In this document: positions 1 to 5,316 of the stretch, piece after piece
Layout: every line of letters starts with the position of its first letter
Numbering within the stretch: the stretch's first letter is position 1
Assembly (NCBI GenBank): GCA_014304965.1
Contig: JACRTZ010000109.1
Coordinates: forward strand, 1 to 5,562
DNA length: 5,562 nt
Origin: Vulcanimicrobiota bacterium
GTDB taxonomy: Bacteria; Vulcanimicrobiota; Vulcanimicrobiia; Vulcanimicrobiales; Vulcanimicrobiaceae
Direction of reading: 5' to 3'
Position numbers and translations under genes: made by a program
Notes under the pieces: model-generated
Database searches by the model: none
What the model saw: only the letters and a program-made list of their open reading frames with translations
What the model was told of the DNA's origin: nothing

Positions 1-271
1 CGATCCCGCGCCGAACGAGTTCTGCGATCAGGCGCGCGTCGCCGACGGCCTTGCGTTTTCCGTCAACGTACAATTGCGCGAACAGCACGTCGTCGAGAAA
101 ACCCTCGGCCCTGCACCAGTCAACCGTCGCGCGAATGTCCTCGAGAGGATACTTTTTACGTTCGAGCCGGGTCCAGAGTTGGGCTTCGGTCAGGCGCCGC
201 GCGGCGAGAGCGCGCAGCGCCGCGGCGCGCGCGCTCCCGCGCGGACGTTCGTCACTCGTCGTCGTCGACAC
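1..271 (-). CDS. recX: RecX, regulator of RecA (N-terminal part, runs off the window)
   Basis: RecX binds RecA and the RecA-DNA filament in the cytoplasm and modulates (usually inhibits) recombinase and SOS co-protease activity. About 90 residues are visible; the C-terminal part lies beyond base 1. The reading shows the family's N-terminal pattern: an Ala/Arg-rich helix, then RRLTEAQLWTRLERK (about residues 25-39), then EGFLDDVLFAQLYVDGKRK (about 56-74), ending in an ELVRRGI segment. This matches RecX's three-helix repeat with its conserved 'G-h-h-D-D-x-x-F-A' core. The chosen start is GTG at 271-269, giving MSTTTSDERP and a 20-base overlap with the recA stop region. A TTG four codons upstream (283-281) is an alternative, and neither has a strong ribosome binding site, so translational coupling to recA is likely. 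Position directly after recA is the classic recX context. Identity is firm; the exact start is uncertain. Confidence 0.88.
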   Translation of the reverse strand, partial: MSTTTSDERPRGSARAAALRALAARRLTEAQLWTRLERKKYPLEDIRATVDWCRAEGFLDDVLFAQLYVDGKRKAVGDARLIAELVRRGI

Positions 272-1304
272 GGCCGGCGGCAACGAGCGTCGCGGCGCCG
301 TTCGTCGAGGTCGCGGGCTTGAGCGCCTCGCGGATCTTCGTCGAAATCTCGTCGGCGAGATCCATGTGCTCTTCCAGGTACGACTTGGCGTTCTCGCGGC
401 CTTGGCCGATGCGAACGTCGCCGTAGGTGTACCAGGAACCGCTCTTGCCGACGATGTTCTTTTCGAGCGCGACGTCGAGGATCGAACCCATCTTCGAAAT
501 CCCCTTGCCGTAGGTGATGTCGAACTCGGCTTGCCGGAAGGGTGGCGCGACCTTGTTCTTCACGACCTTGACGCGCGTGCGCGAACCGACGACGTCTTGG
601 CCGATCTTGATTTGTTCGAGCTTGCGGACGTCGAGCCGCACCGAGGCGTAGAACTTCAGCGCGCGGCCGCCCGAGGTCGTCTCGGGATTGCCGAACATGA
701 TGCCGACCTTCTCGCGCAGCTGATTGATGAAGATCATCACGCATTTCGAACGCGAGATCGCCGAGGTCAATTTGCGCAGCGCTTGCGACATCAAACGCGC
801 TTGCAGGCCGACGTGCGCGTCGCCCATGTCGCCTTCGAGCTCGGCCTTGGTGACGAGAGCCGCGACCGAGTCCACGACCACGACGTCCACCGCGTTCGAA
901 CGCACCAGCATTTCGGCGATGTCGAGCGCCTGTTCGCCCGTGTCGGGTTGCGAGACGAGCAGCGAGTCGAGATCGATGCCCAGGCCGCGCGCGTAGCTCG
1001 GATCGAGCGCGTGCTCGACGTCCACGAAGGCCGCGGTGCCACCGGCCTTTTGCGCTTCGGCGATGACGTGCAGGGCGAGCGTCGTCTTACCGCTCGATTC
1101 CGGGCCGTAGATTTCGACGACGCGCCCGCGCGGCAGACCGCCGATGCCGAGCGCCAAATCGAGGGCGATCGAACCGGTCGAGATGACGTCGATCGCCATC
1201 CGCTCGGAAAAATCTCCCATCTTCATGATCGAGCCCTTACCGAATTGCCGCTCGATCTGCGCCAATGCGTTGTTGAGGGCGGTGGTTTTCTCGTCTTGGG
1301 CCAC
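252..1304 (-). CDS. recA: RecA recombinase
   Basis: This is the DNA-dependent ATPase that forms filaments on single-stranded DNA, catalyses strand exchange and stimulates LexA self-cleavage. The protein is 350 residues, the usual RecA length. It has an N-terminal helix with FGKGSIMKMG (21-30), Walker A GPESSGKT (67-74), the catalytic glutamate in VDVEHALDP (E97), Walker B VVVVDS (141-146), DNA-binding loop L1 around EGDMGDAHVG (157-166), FINQLREK with Q195, loop L2 with GNPETTSGGRALKFYASVR (205-223), the conserved TYGKGIS (264-270), and an acidic tail ending DDDE. The start is GTG at 1304-1302, preceded by a strong ribosome binding site (AAAGGAGAG). ftsY lies 82 bases upstream and recX overlaps the 3' end, so transcription from the ftsY side is likely. 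No LexA box lies directly upstream of recA; the only one in the window is ahead of ftsY. Nothing in the catalytic core looks altered. Confidence 0.99.
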   Translation of the reverse strand: MAQDEKTTALNNALAQIERQFGKGSIMKMGDFSERMAIDVISTGSIALDLALGIGGLPRGRVVEIYGPESSGKTTLALHVIAEAQKAGGTAAFVDVEHALDPSYARGLGIDLDSLLVSQPDTGEQALDIAEMLVRSNAVDVVVVDSVAALVTKAELEGDMGDAHVGLQARLMSQALRKLTSAISRSKCVMIFINQLREKVGIMFGNPETTSGGRALKFYASVRLDVRKLEQIKIGQDVVGSRTRVKVVKNKVAPPFRQAEFDITYGKGISKMGSILDVALEKNIVGKSGSWYTYGDVRIGQGRENAKSYLEEHMDLADEISTKIREALKPATSTNGAATLVAAGRVDDDE

Positions 1305-1311
1305 TACAATG

Positions 1312-1320
1312 CTCTCCTTT
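1312..1320 (-). promoter_or_regulatory. Ribosome binding site of recA
   Basis: The minus strand reads AAAGGAGAG here. GGAG ends 9 bases before the GTG codon at 1304, a near-perfect Shine-Dalgarno match. It is the strongest ribosome binding site in the window and supports the GTG start over any upstream codon, since an in-frame ATT is the only nearby competitor. It also suggests that recA is translated efficiently and independently of ftsY. Confidence 0.85.
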
Positions 1321-1337
1321 GATGTTGGTCGCGATCG

Positions 1338-1343
1338 ATCGTA
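1338..1343 (-). promoter_or_regulatory. Possible -10 element of a recA-proximal promoter
   Basis: The minus strand reads TACGAT, a 4 of 6 match to TATAAT. Transcription starting about 7 bases downstream would give a leader of roughly 27 bases containing the recA ribosome binding site, which is sensible geometry. No acceptable -35 hexamer lies 16-18 bases upstream, and the palindrome at 1354-1371 occupies that space. This is a weak call from spacing and partial consensus only. Confidence 0.25.
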
Positions 1344-1353
1344 TCGGGGCGGT

Positions 1354-1371
1354 GTGCCACCTGCCTGGCAC
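1354..1371. repeat. Perfect inverted repeat GTGCCA-N6-TGGCAC between ftsY and recA
   Basis: The two 6-base arms (1354-1359 and 1366-1371) are exact reverse complements around a 6-base spacer CCTGCC. The repeat lies in the 82-base ftsY-recA gap, about 11 bases upstream of the candidate recA -10 element. It could be a protein-binding operator overlapping the -35 region, or a short RNA hairpin after the ftsY stop. No run of T follows it on the minus strand, so it is not a standard intrinsic terminator. Chance occurrence in GC-rich DNA is possible. Confidence 0.4.
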
Positions 1372-1386
1372 TGTGCTCGGGCGGCG

Positions 1387-2301
1387 TCATGCGGCCGGCT
1401 CGAAAAGTGCGGCGATGAAACTTGCGGGCTCGAAGGGGCGCAGTTCGTCGACGCCCTCGCCGATGCCGATGAATTTGATCGGCACGGTCACGGTGTCCAC
1501 GATCGCCACCAGGACGCCGCCCTTGGCGGTCGAGTCGAGCTTGGTGACAACCACGCCGCTCAGCGCGGTCGCTTCATTGAACAGCTTTGCTTGCGAGATC
1601 GCGTTTTGACCGGTCGTGCCGTCCACGACGAGCAGCGTCTCATCCGGCGGCGCGCCCGTCTCCCGCTCGATCACGCGCCGGATCTTCTTGAGTTCTTCCA
1701 TCAGGTTGGTCTTGGTCTGCAGACGGCCGGCCGTGTCGATGAGCACGACGTCCACTTGGCGCGCGCGCGCCGCCGCGAGGCCGTCGTACACGACCGACGC
1801 GGGGTCCGCGCCCTCGCGCCCACGCACGAGTTCGGCGCCCCCGCGCTCGGCCCAGATCGCTAATTGCTCGGCCGCGGCCGCGCGAAACGTGTCCCCCGCA
1901 ACGAACATCACGCGCTTGCCCTGGGCTGTCAAGAGCCGTCCGAGTTTTCCGATCGTGGTCGTCTTGCCGCTGCCGTTGACGCCGACGATCAAGATGACCG
2001 CCGGCCGATGCTGCAGCTCGAGCATTTGGTGCGGCAGGGTCAGAAAATTGCGGACGTCGCTCTTGAAGCGCCCGACCACCTGATCGCTGCGGTCCCAAAG
2101 CTCTTGCGCCGCGACGATGTGCAGGCCGTCCATGATCTTCCGGGTCGTTGGAACGCCGAAGTCAGCGGCCAGGAGAATCTCCTCGAGCTCGTCCCAGAAG
2201 ACGTCGTCGAGCGGCCGGCGCGCCTCAGCGAGGGTTTGGACCCCTGCGAGCGATGCCCGCGAGCGTCCCAAAACGGAACGCAGCCTCTCTAGCCAGCTCA
2301 C
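1387..2301 (-). CDS. ftsY: Signal recognition particle receptor FtsY
   Basis: FtsY is the membrane-associated SRP GTPase that docks Ffh-ribosome complexes at the translocon for co-translational insertion of membrane proteins. With the GTG start at 2301 the protein is 304 residues, typical of the short FtsY forms that lack a long acidic A domain. The start, MSWLERLRSVLG, matches the amphipathic membrane-targeting helix of this form. An NG domain follows: the N-domain motif LEEILLAADFGV (39-50), G1 GVNGSGKTT (107-115), DTFRAAAAEQL (137-147), G3 DTAGR (189-193), G4 TKLD (253-256) and the closing GIGEGVDELRPF (279-290). The open frame extends upstream to 2541, but that part runs through the intergenic gap and the end of the neighbouring gene and is not FtsY-like. 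No good ribosome binding site precedes the GTG. A TTG at codon 11 (2271) with GAGAGG upstream is a less likely alternative. recA follows after 82 bases. Confidence 0.97.
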   Translation of the reverse strand: MSWLERLRSVLGRSRASLAGVQTLAEARRPLDDVFWDELEEILLAADFGVPTTRKIMDGLHIVAAQELWDRSDQVVGRFKSDVRNFLTLPHQMLELQHRPAVILIVGVNGSGKTTTIGKLGRLLTAQGKRVMFVAGDTFRAAAAEQLAIWAERGGAELVRGREGADPASVVYDGLAAARARQVDVVLIDTAGRLQTKTNLMEELKKIRRVIERETGAPPDETLLVVDGTTGQNAISQAKLFNEATALSGVVVTKLDSTAKGGVLVAIVDTVTVPIKFIGIGEGVDELRPFEPASFIAALFEPAA

Positions 2302-2303
2302 GG

Positions 2304-2312
2304 AGTATGCCA
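2304..2312 (-). promoter_or_regulatory. Possible extended -10 element next to the ftsY start
   Basis: The minus strand reads TGGCATACT: a TGn extension plus CATACT, a 4 of 6 match to TATAAT. It ends only two bases before the assigned ftsY GTG. If functional, transcription would begin inside the assigned coding region, implying either a later ftsY start (TTG at 2271) or that the match is fortuitous. The LexA-like palindrome would cover its -35 region. Low confidence. Confidence 0.2.
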
Positions 2313-2326
2313 GTTCAGGCGGCTCG

Positions 2327-2346
2327 CATCGAACTCCTGTTCGATG
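2327..2346. promoter_or_regulatory. Predicted LexA operator (SOS box) upstream of ftsY-recA-recX
   Basis: This is a perfect palindrome with 8-base arms CATCGAAC (2327-2334) and GTTCGATG (2339-2346) around a 4-base spacer. It contains CGAAC-N4-GTTCG, the established LexA operator core of Firmicutes and Actinobacteria. It lies in a true intergenic gap with its centre about 35 bases upstream of the ftsY GTG, where a repressor would block transcription of the downstream genes. A TTGCCA hexamer (2345-2350, 5 of 6 to TTGACA) overlaps its distal edge and may be a -35 element, though no good -10 lies 17 bases on. I found no second copy of this core in the window. Linkage to recA, a near-universal LexA target, supports the reading. 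Confidence 0.75.
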
Positions 2347-2353
2347 GCAACGG

Positions 2354-2383
2354 GCCCGGCCGCCGCTCTCCGGCGACCCGGGC
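2354..2383 (-). terminator. GC-rich hairpin after the GT-C/TPR gene, terminator-like without T tract
   Basis: On the minus strand an outer 6-bp stem (GCCCGG with CCGGGC) encloses an inner 5-bp stem (CGCCG with CGGCG) and a GAGAG loop; a small two-versus-one-base internal loop separates the stems. It starts 25 bases after the stop of the upstream gene and ends 7 bases before the LexA-like palindrome, which is where a transcription unit would be expected to end. No run of T follows, so it is not a canonical intrinsic terminator. It could slow or protect transcript ends, or act with Rho. Confidence 0.45.
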
Positions 2384-2408
2384 TCGCTCGTTACGCGCCT
2401 GCGCGCGC

Positions 2409-4658
2409 TCACTGCCGGACCGCCGGGCGCTTCGCAGCCGCGGCCTTCTCCCGCAGCGCCCAAGCCAAATTGTTCTTCGCGAGTTGATAGCCCGGAGCGA
2501 GGCGCAACGCTTGGGTGGCCGCCACGGCGGCGTCGTCCCACATGGCCAGACCGGCATAGCCCGCCGCAATGTTGTTGTAGGCTTCCGCATACCTCGGGCG
2601 CAGCGCGAGCGCGGCGCGCGCGGCCTCGATGCTCCGGCGGTAGTCGCCGGCCCGATCGTAGCGAAACGATTGCGCGAGAAAATCGCCGGCCGTCTTCGGG
2701 CCGCGCAGTCGCGCTTGCGCGGCATAGAGCGCACGGTCGTGCTCGGCCGGCGCATAGTGCGGGGCGATTCTTAAGGCGGCGCGCTCGTAGTCCAGCGCCT
2801 CGTTCCAGAGCTCCAGGCCGCCGTAGGCGGCCCCGAGATTATGGTACGCCACGTACGCGCGTCGATCGCGCCGCAACGCCTCGCGCGCGGCCGCAATGCA
2901 CTCGCGATAGCGCCGCTCGCCGCATCGACGGTGTGACATCTCGATCCAGAACGCCGCGTCTTCGCGTACCGTTAGCGTTCGCCGCGCATCGGCGTCATTC
3001 GGATCGAAGGCCAGCAGAGCGTTCGCCTCGCGTCGCGCGTCCGTCAGATCGCCTTCGTCCAGGCTCGCGAGCATCAGCGCGCGGCGCGCCTCGACGAGCG
3101 CGGGATTGACCGCGCTCGCACGCCGGTATTCGGCAATCGCATCAGCCGGTCGTCCCGTCTCGCCGAGCCAGCGTCCGTAAAAATAATGCGACTCACCGTC
3201 CGCGGGTACGAGTTCGATCGCGCGCAGGAAATGACGCTCGGCATCCGCGCGTTTTCCGAGGGCGCCCGAAGCGATGCCCAAGTTGATCTCGAGGGTTCCA
3301 TAATTCTGCCTGTAGAGCGCGGCGCGCTCGAAGTAGGAGAGGGCCGTCGCGTAGCGGCCGGCCTCCATCTGCGACAGCCCGTAATTCATCAAGCCGCGTC
3401 CGTTGGTCGGGCTCTTGATCGTGACGTCGTACCACAGCGACTCGTCGCTGCGCCACACCTCGTTGCGTTGATGGACGCCGAATCCGTAGGCGGCGAGCAC
3501 CACAATTGCAAGTCCAACTGCGCCGCGGTTGAGGCGCCCCGCTTCCACGCGGCCGGCGAAGGCATCGAGCGCAAGCACCGCGGCCCATGCGACGGCCAGC
3601 GCCAGCCCGACGAACGGAAAGTACATGCGGTGGTCGTTTTCGACTTCCGCAAGCGGATACAGCGACGTCGGCAGCGAGGCGATGGCGAACCACGCGACCC
3701 CGAACGCGATCGGGCGCAGCCGCGCTTCGCGGGCGGTCGCCCACACGATCGCTGCGAGTGCCGCTACGAACGCGAACCCGGCGAGCGCTGCGGCATTGAT
3801 TCCGGCGAACGCACCAAGGTCGCTGTCGGCGTTCAGTCTCACCGGCAAGAAGAACGCCCCGAAATAGCGCAGCCAGACGAAGGGCTGCGTGAGATCGTAG
3901 GACCACGCCGGAATTTCGCCCGCCGCAAACGACTTTGGCGTCATCGCGGATGCAAGCCACACATACAGCACGCACAGCACGGCCGACGGCGCCGCCGCAC
4001 GCAATGCCGCCCGCCACGGCGGTCCCGCGCCGCGTGGCTCGAACCAGAGCACGTACAGACCGAGCAACGCCGGAAAGACGACGGCCGGCGGCTTGGACAA
4101 GAGCGCCAGGGCGAGCGGGATCAAATAGAAACCGCGCCGGCGAGCCTGCGGAAAACGCGCGTACAGCGCGAACGCGGCGACGACGCCGCACGTACTGTAC
4201 ACGTCGGCGCGCTGAATGACGTAGTTGACGGTTTCCGCGATCGCGGGATGCAGGCCGTACAGCGCCGTCGCGAGGGCGGCGACGAACCGGTTACGCGGGT
4301 CCGGCCGAACGCGCTCGAGCAGGACGCCGAGAAACGCAAACATCGCGCCCAGCTGCGCGAGAAAGACGACGAACGTCGAGAGCTGAAACCAGAAAGGGCG
4401 ATAACCGCCGCCGAGCGCGTAATCGAGCGCGAGCGAGAGCGTGACGATCGGCCGGTACGATTGATTGGCCGGCACCACGCTGAAGGTCGTCGCGTCCGTG
4501 AAGAATCGCACGGCATTGTGGAGGTTACGAACGTACGGGTTATGGACGACCGCGTGCGAGTCGTCGAAATGAAACCCGTTGCCGAAGTGGTTGGCGTATG
4601 CGCAGCATACCGCGACCAGCACGAACGCGAACGGTAACGACCGCGACCGAAGAGGCAT
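2409..4658 (-). CDS. Polytopic membrane protein with GT-C-like N-terminal half and C-terminal TPR domain (TMTC-like)
   Basis: With ATG at 4658 the protein has 749 residues. Residues 1-400 are very hydrophobic with about 10-11 predicted membrane helices (for example 9-22, 88-114, 152-168, 176-204, 221-238, 285-306, 314-336, 345-366, 378-396). The loop after helix 1 carries GFHFDDSHAVVHNPYV (28-43), the acidic first-loop motif of GT-C glycosyltransferases. QSYRPIVTLSLALDYALGG (66-84), LHPAIAETVNYVIQRADVY (136-154) and ENDHRMYFPFVGL (340-352) resemble bacterial relatives of the TMTC O-mannosyltransferase family. Residues about 420-555 and 575-735 form roughly 7-8 tetratricopeptide repeats with the usual G/A/Y/P spacing. 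The inferred role is transfer of a lipid-linked sugar to a protein or glycan outside the cytoplasmic membrane, with TPRs binding the acceptor; donor and acceptor are unknown. A GTG seven codons upstream (4679) is an alternative start, 11 bases after the alkB stop. Neither start has a strong ribosome binding site, so coupling to alkB is plausible. Confidence 0.85.
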   Translation of the reverse strand: MPLRSRSLPFAFVLVAVCCAYANHFGNGFHFDDSHAVVHNPYVRNLHNAVRFFTDATTFSVVPANQSYRPIVTLSLALDYALGGGYRPFWFQLSTFVVFLAQLGAMFAFLGVLLERVRPDPRNRFVAALATALYGLHPAIAETVNYVIQRADVYSTCGVVAAFALYARFPQARRRGFYLIPLALALLSKPPAVVFPALLGLYVLWFEPRGAGPPWRAALRAAAPSAVLCVLYVWLASAMTPKSFAAGEIPAWSYDLTQPFVWLRYFGAFFLPVRLNADSDLGAFAGINAAALAGFAFVAALAAIVWATAREARLRPIAFGVAWFAIASLPTSLYPLAEVENDHRMYFPFVGLALAVAWAAVLALDAFAGRVEAGRLNRGAVGLAIVVLAAYGFGVHQRNEVWRSDESLWYDVTIKSPTNGRGLMNYGLSQMEAGRYATALSYFERAALYRQNYGTLEINLGIASGALGKRADAERHFLRAIELVPADGESHYFYGRWLGETGRPADAIAEYRRASAVNPALVEARRALMLASLDEGDLTDARREANALLAFDPNDADARRTLTVREDAAFWIEMSHRRCGERRYRECIAAAREALRRDRRAYVAYHNLGAAYGGLELWNEALDYERAALRIAPHYAPAEHDRALYAAQARLRGPKTAGDFLAQSFRYDRAGDYRRSIEAARAALALRPRYAEAYNNIAAGYAGLAMWDDAAVAATQALRLAPGYQLAKNNLAWALREKAAAAKRPAVRQ

Positions 4659-4690
4659 CAGCCGCCGCTTGGCCTGCACGTTGGCAACGG

Positions 4691-5227
4691 TTACTCGGGC
4701 TGCTGCCGAAACGTGAGGTTGATGCGCTCGCCCGCAATGCGGTCGTCTTTGACGACGCGATGTTCCCAATGCTCCTGGGTGGCGCCCCGCATCACGACGA
4801 GGTCTCCGTGCTCTACATCGACGGACAGAATACGCTTGCGATCCGCCTTGGGCCGCAGATCGAAAGCGCGCGTCGCTCCCAAGGTGAGCGAGCCGATGAC
4901 CGGCCCGCGAATATATTTGACTTCCGAATCGTTGTGCCAGGCGACGCCGTCGCGCCCGTTGCGATAGCGGTTGAATAACACGTACGAAAAGCGGGTTCCG
5001 GTCAGCGCTTCGAGGTCGCGACGAACGGCCAGCACGAGCGGCGTCCACGGGTGCTCGCGATCGTCCCCTTGCGATGCGTGTTCGCGCGGAACGTCCACGA
5101 ACCGGTCGTACATCTTGCGCCGCTCTTGGACGAAGGCAGCGGTGGCGCGGATTTCCGCCAGCAGCGCGTCGGCGCTCTCGCGATCGAGCCAGCCGCGCCA
5201 GAGCCGCACGTCGCCGTCGCCGGACAC
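4691..5227 (-). CDS. alkB: AlkB-family 2-oxoglutarate/Fe(II) dioxygenase (alkylated DNA repair)
   Basis: AlkB-type enzymes oxidatively remove methyl groups such as 1-methyladenine and 3-methylcytosine from DNA, using Fe(II), oxygen and 2-oxoglutarate. The 178-residue protein carries the whole fold: FNRYRNGRDGVAWHNDSE (85-102) with iron ligands H98 and D100, IGSLTLGATRAFDLR (111-125), GDLVVMRGATQEHWEHRV (141-158) with third ligand H156, and GERINLTFRQ (166-175) with R168 and R174, which match the spacing of the 2-oxoglutarate-binding arginines of E. coli AlkB. The pattern is closest to the ALKBH2/3-like subgroup. The start is GTG at 5227, with GAGGGGG 8 bases upstream. The same frame stays open upstream through the gap to the sigma-factor gene and encodes an AlkB-like leader, but without ATG, GTG or TTG, so a longer protein would need a CTG start. 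It sits 89 bases after the sigma gene and 32 bases before the GT-C/TPR gene. No Ada gene is adjacent. Confidence 0.93.
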   Translation of the reverse strand: MSGDGDVRLWRGWLDRESADALLAEIRATAAFVQERRKMYDRFVDVPREHASQGDDREHPWTPLVLAVRRDLEALTGTRFSYVLFNRYRNGRDGVAWHNDSEVKYIRGPVIGSLTLGATRAFDLRPKADRKRILSVDVEHGDLVVMRGATQEHWEHRVVKDDRIAGERINLTFRQQPE

Positions 5228-5235
5228 GAGCGCGG

Positions 5236-5242
5236 CCCCCTC
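5236..5242 (-). promoter_or_regulatory. Candidate ribosome binding site of alkB
   Basis: The minus strand reads GAGGGGG, ending 8 bases before the GTG at 5227. It is a purine-rich partial Shine-Dalgarno match in otherwise C/G-rich DNA and is the main support for choosing the GTG start despite the open frame upstream. Confidence 0.5.
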
Positions 5243-5293
5243 GGGACTGCGGGCGGCGGCTTCTACCGGGGGTTCGAACAGCGGCGGCTGAGC

Positions 5294-5315
5294 GGTCGCA
5301 CGAAGGTGCAGGACC
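5294..5315 (-). other. Small bulged hairpin just after the sigma-factor stop
   Basis: On the minus strand GGTC and GCAC pair with GTGC and GACC around a CTTC loop, with a two-base bulge: 8 base pairs in all. It begins two bases past the sigma-factor stop codon. No T tract follows, so it is at best a weak terminator, attenuator or RNA-stability element between the sigma gene and alkB. The 89-base gap that holds it (5228-5316) shows no convincing promoter. Confidence 0.3.
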
Positions 5316-5316
5316 C

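Noticed and set aside
190..744. Minus-strand open frame of 184 codons overlapping recA in another frame
   Set aside because: It is a shadow of recA with an Arg-rich, domain-free product. The recA frame carries all conserved motifs.
51..1322. Long plus-strand open frame (423 codons) opposite recA and the recX end
   Set aside because: It is antisense to an unmistakable recA, is extremely Arg/Asp/Leu-rich with no recognisable domain, and is the usual by-product of GC-rich codon use on the other strand.
1353..1375. Sigma-54 promoter suggested by TGGCAC near recA
   Set aside because: Both strands contain TGGCAC, but neither has the required GC-containing -12 element (TTGC-like) at the fixed spacing. 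The match is a by-product of the palindrome.
2302..2541. N-terminal extension of the ftsY frame to 2541
   Set aside because: The extra 80 residues run through the intergenic gap and out of frame across the end of the TPR gene. They are Arg/Gly-rich and do not resemble an FtsY acidic domain, and the extension overlaps the operator and hairpin.
4541..4566. Partial LexA-like match CGAAC-N4-GGGTT within the GT-C coding region near 4530
   Set aside because: The second half does not match GTTCG, and the site lies inside a coding region far from any start.
3186..4637. Long plus-strand open frame (483 codons) opposite the GT-C/TPR gene
   Set aside because: The opposite strand encodes coherent membrane helices and TPRs. 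This frame gives a low-complexity Arg/His/Asp-rich product with no domain pattern.
4659..5048. N-terminal extension of the GT-C/TPR frame to 5048
   Set aside because: Apart from the short stretch up to a possible GTG at 4679, it lies inside alkB in another frame and encodes basic low-complexity sequence. The hydrophobic helix begins just after the ATG at 4658.
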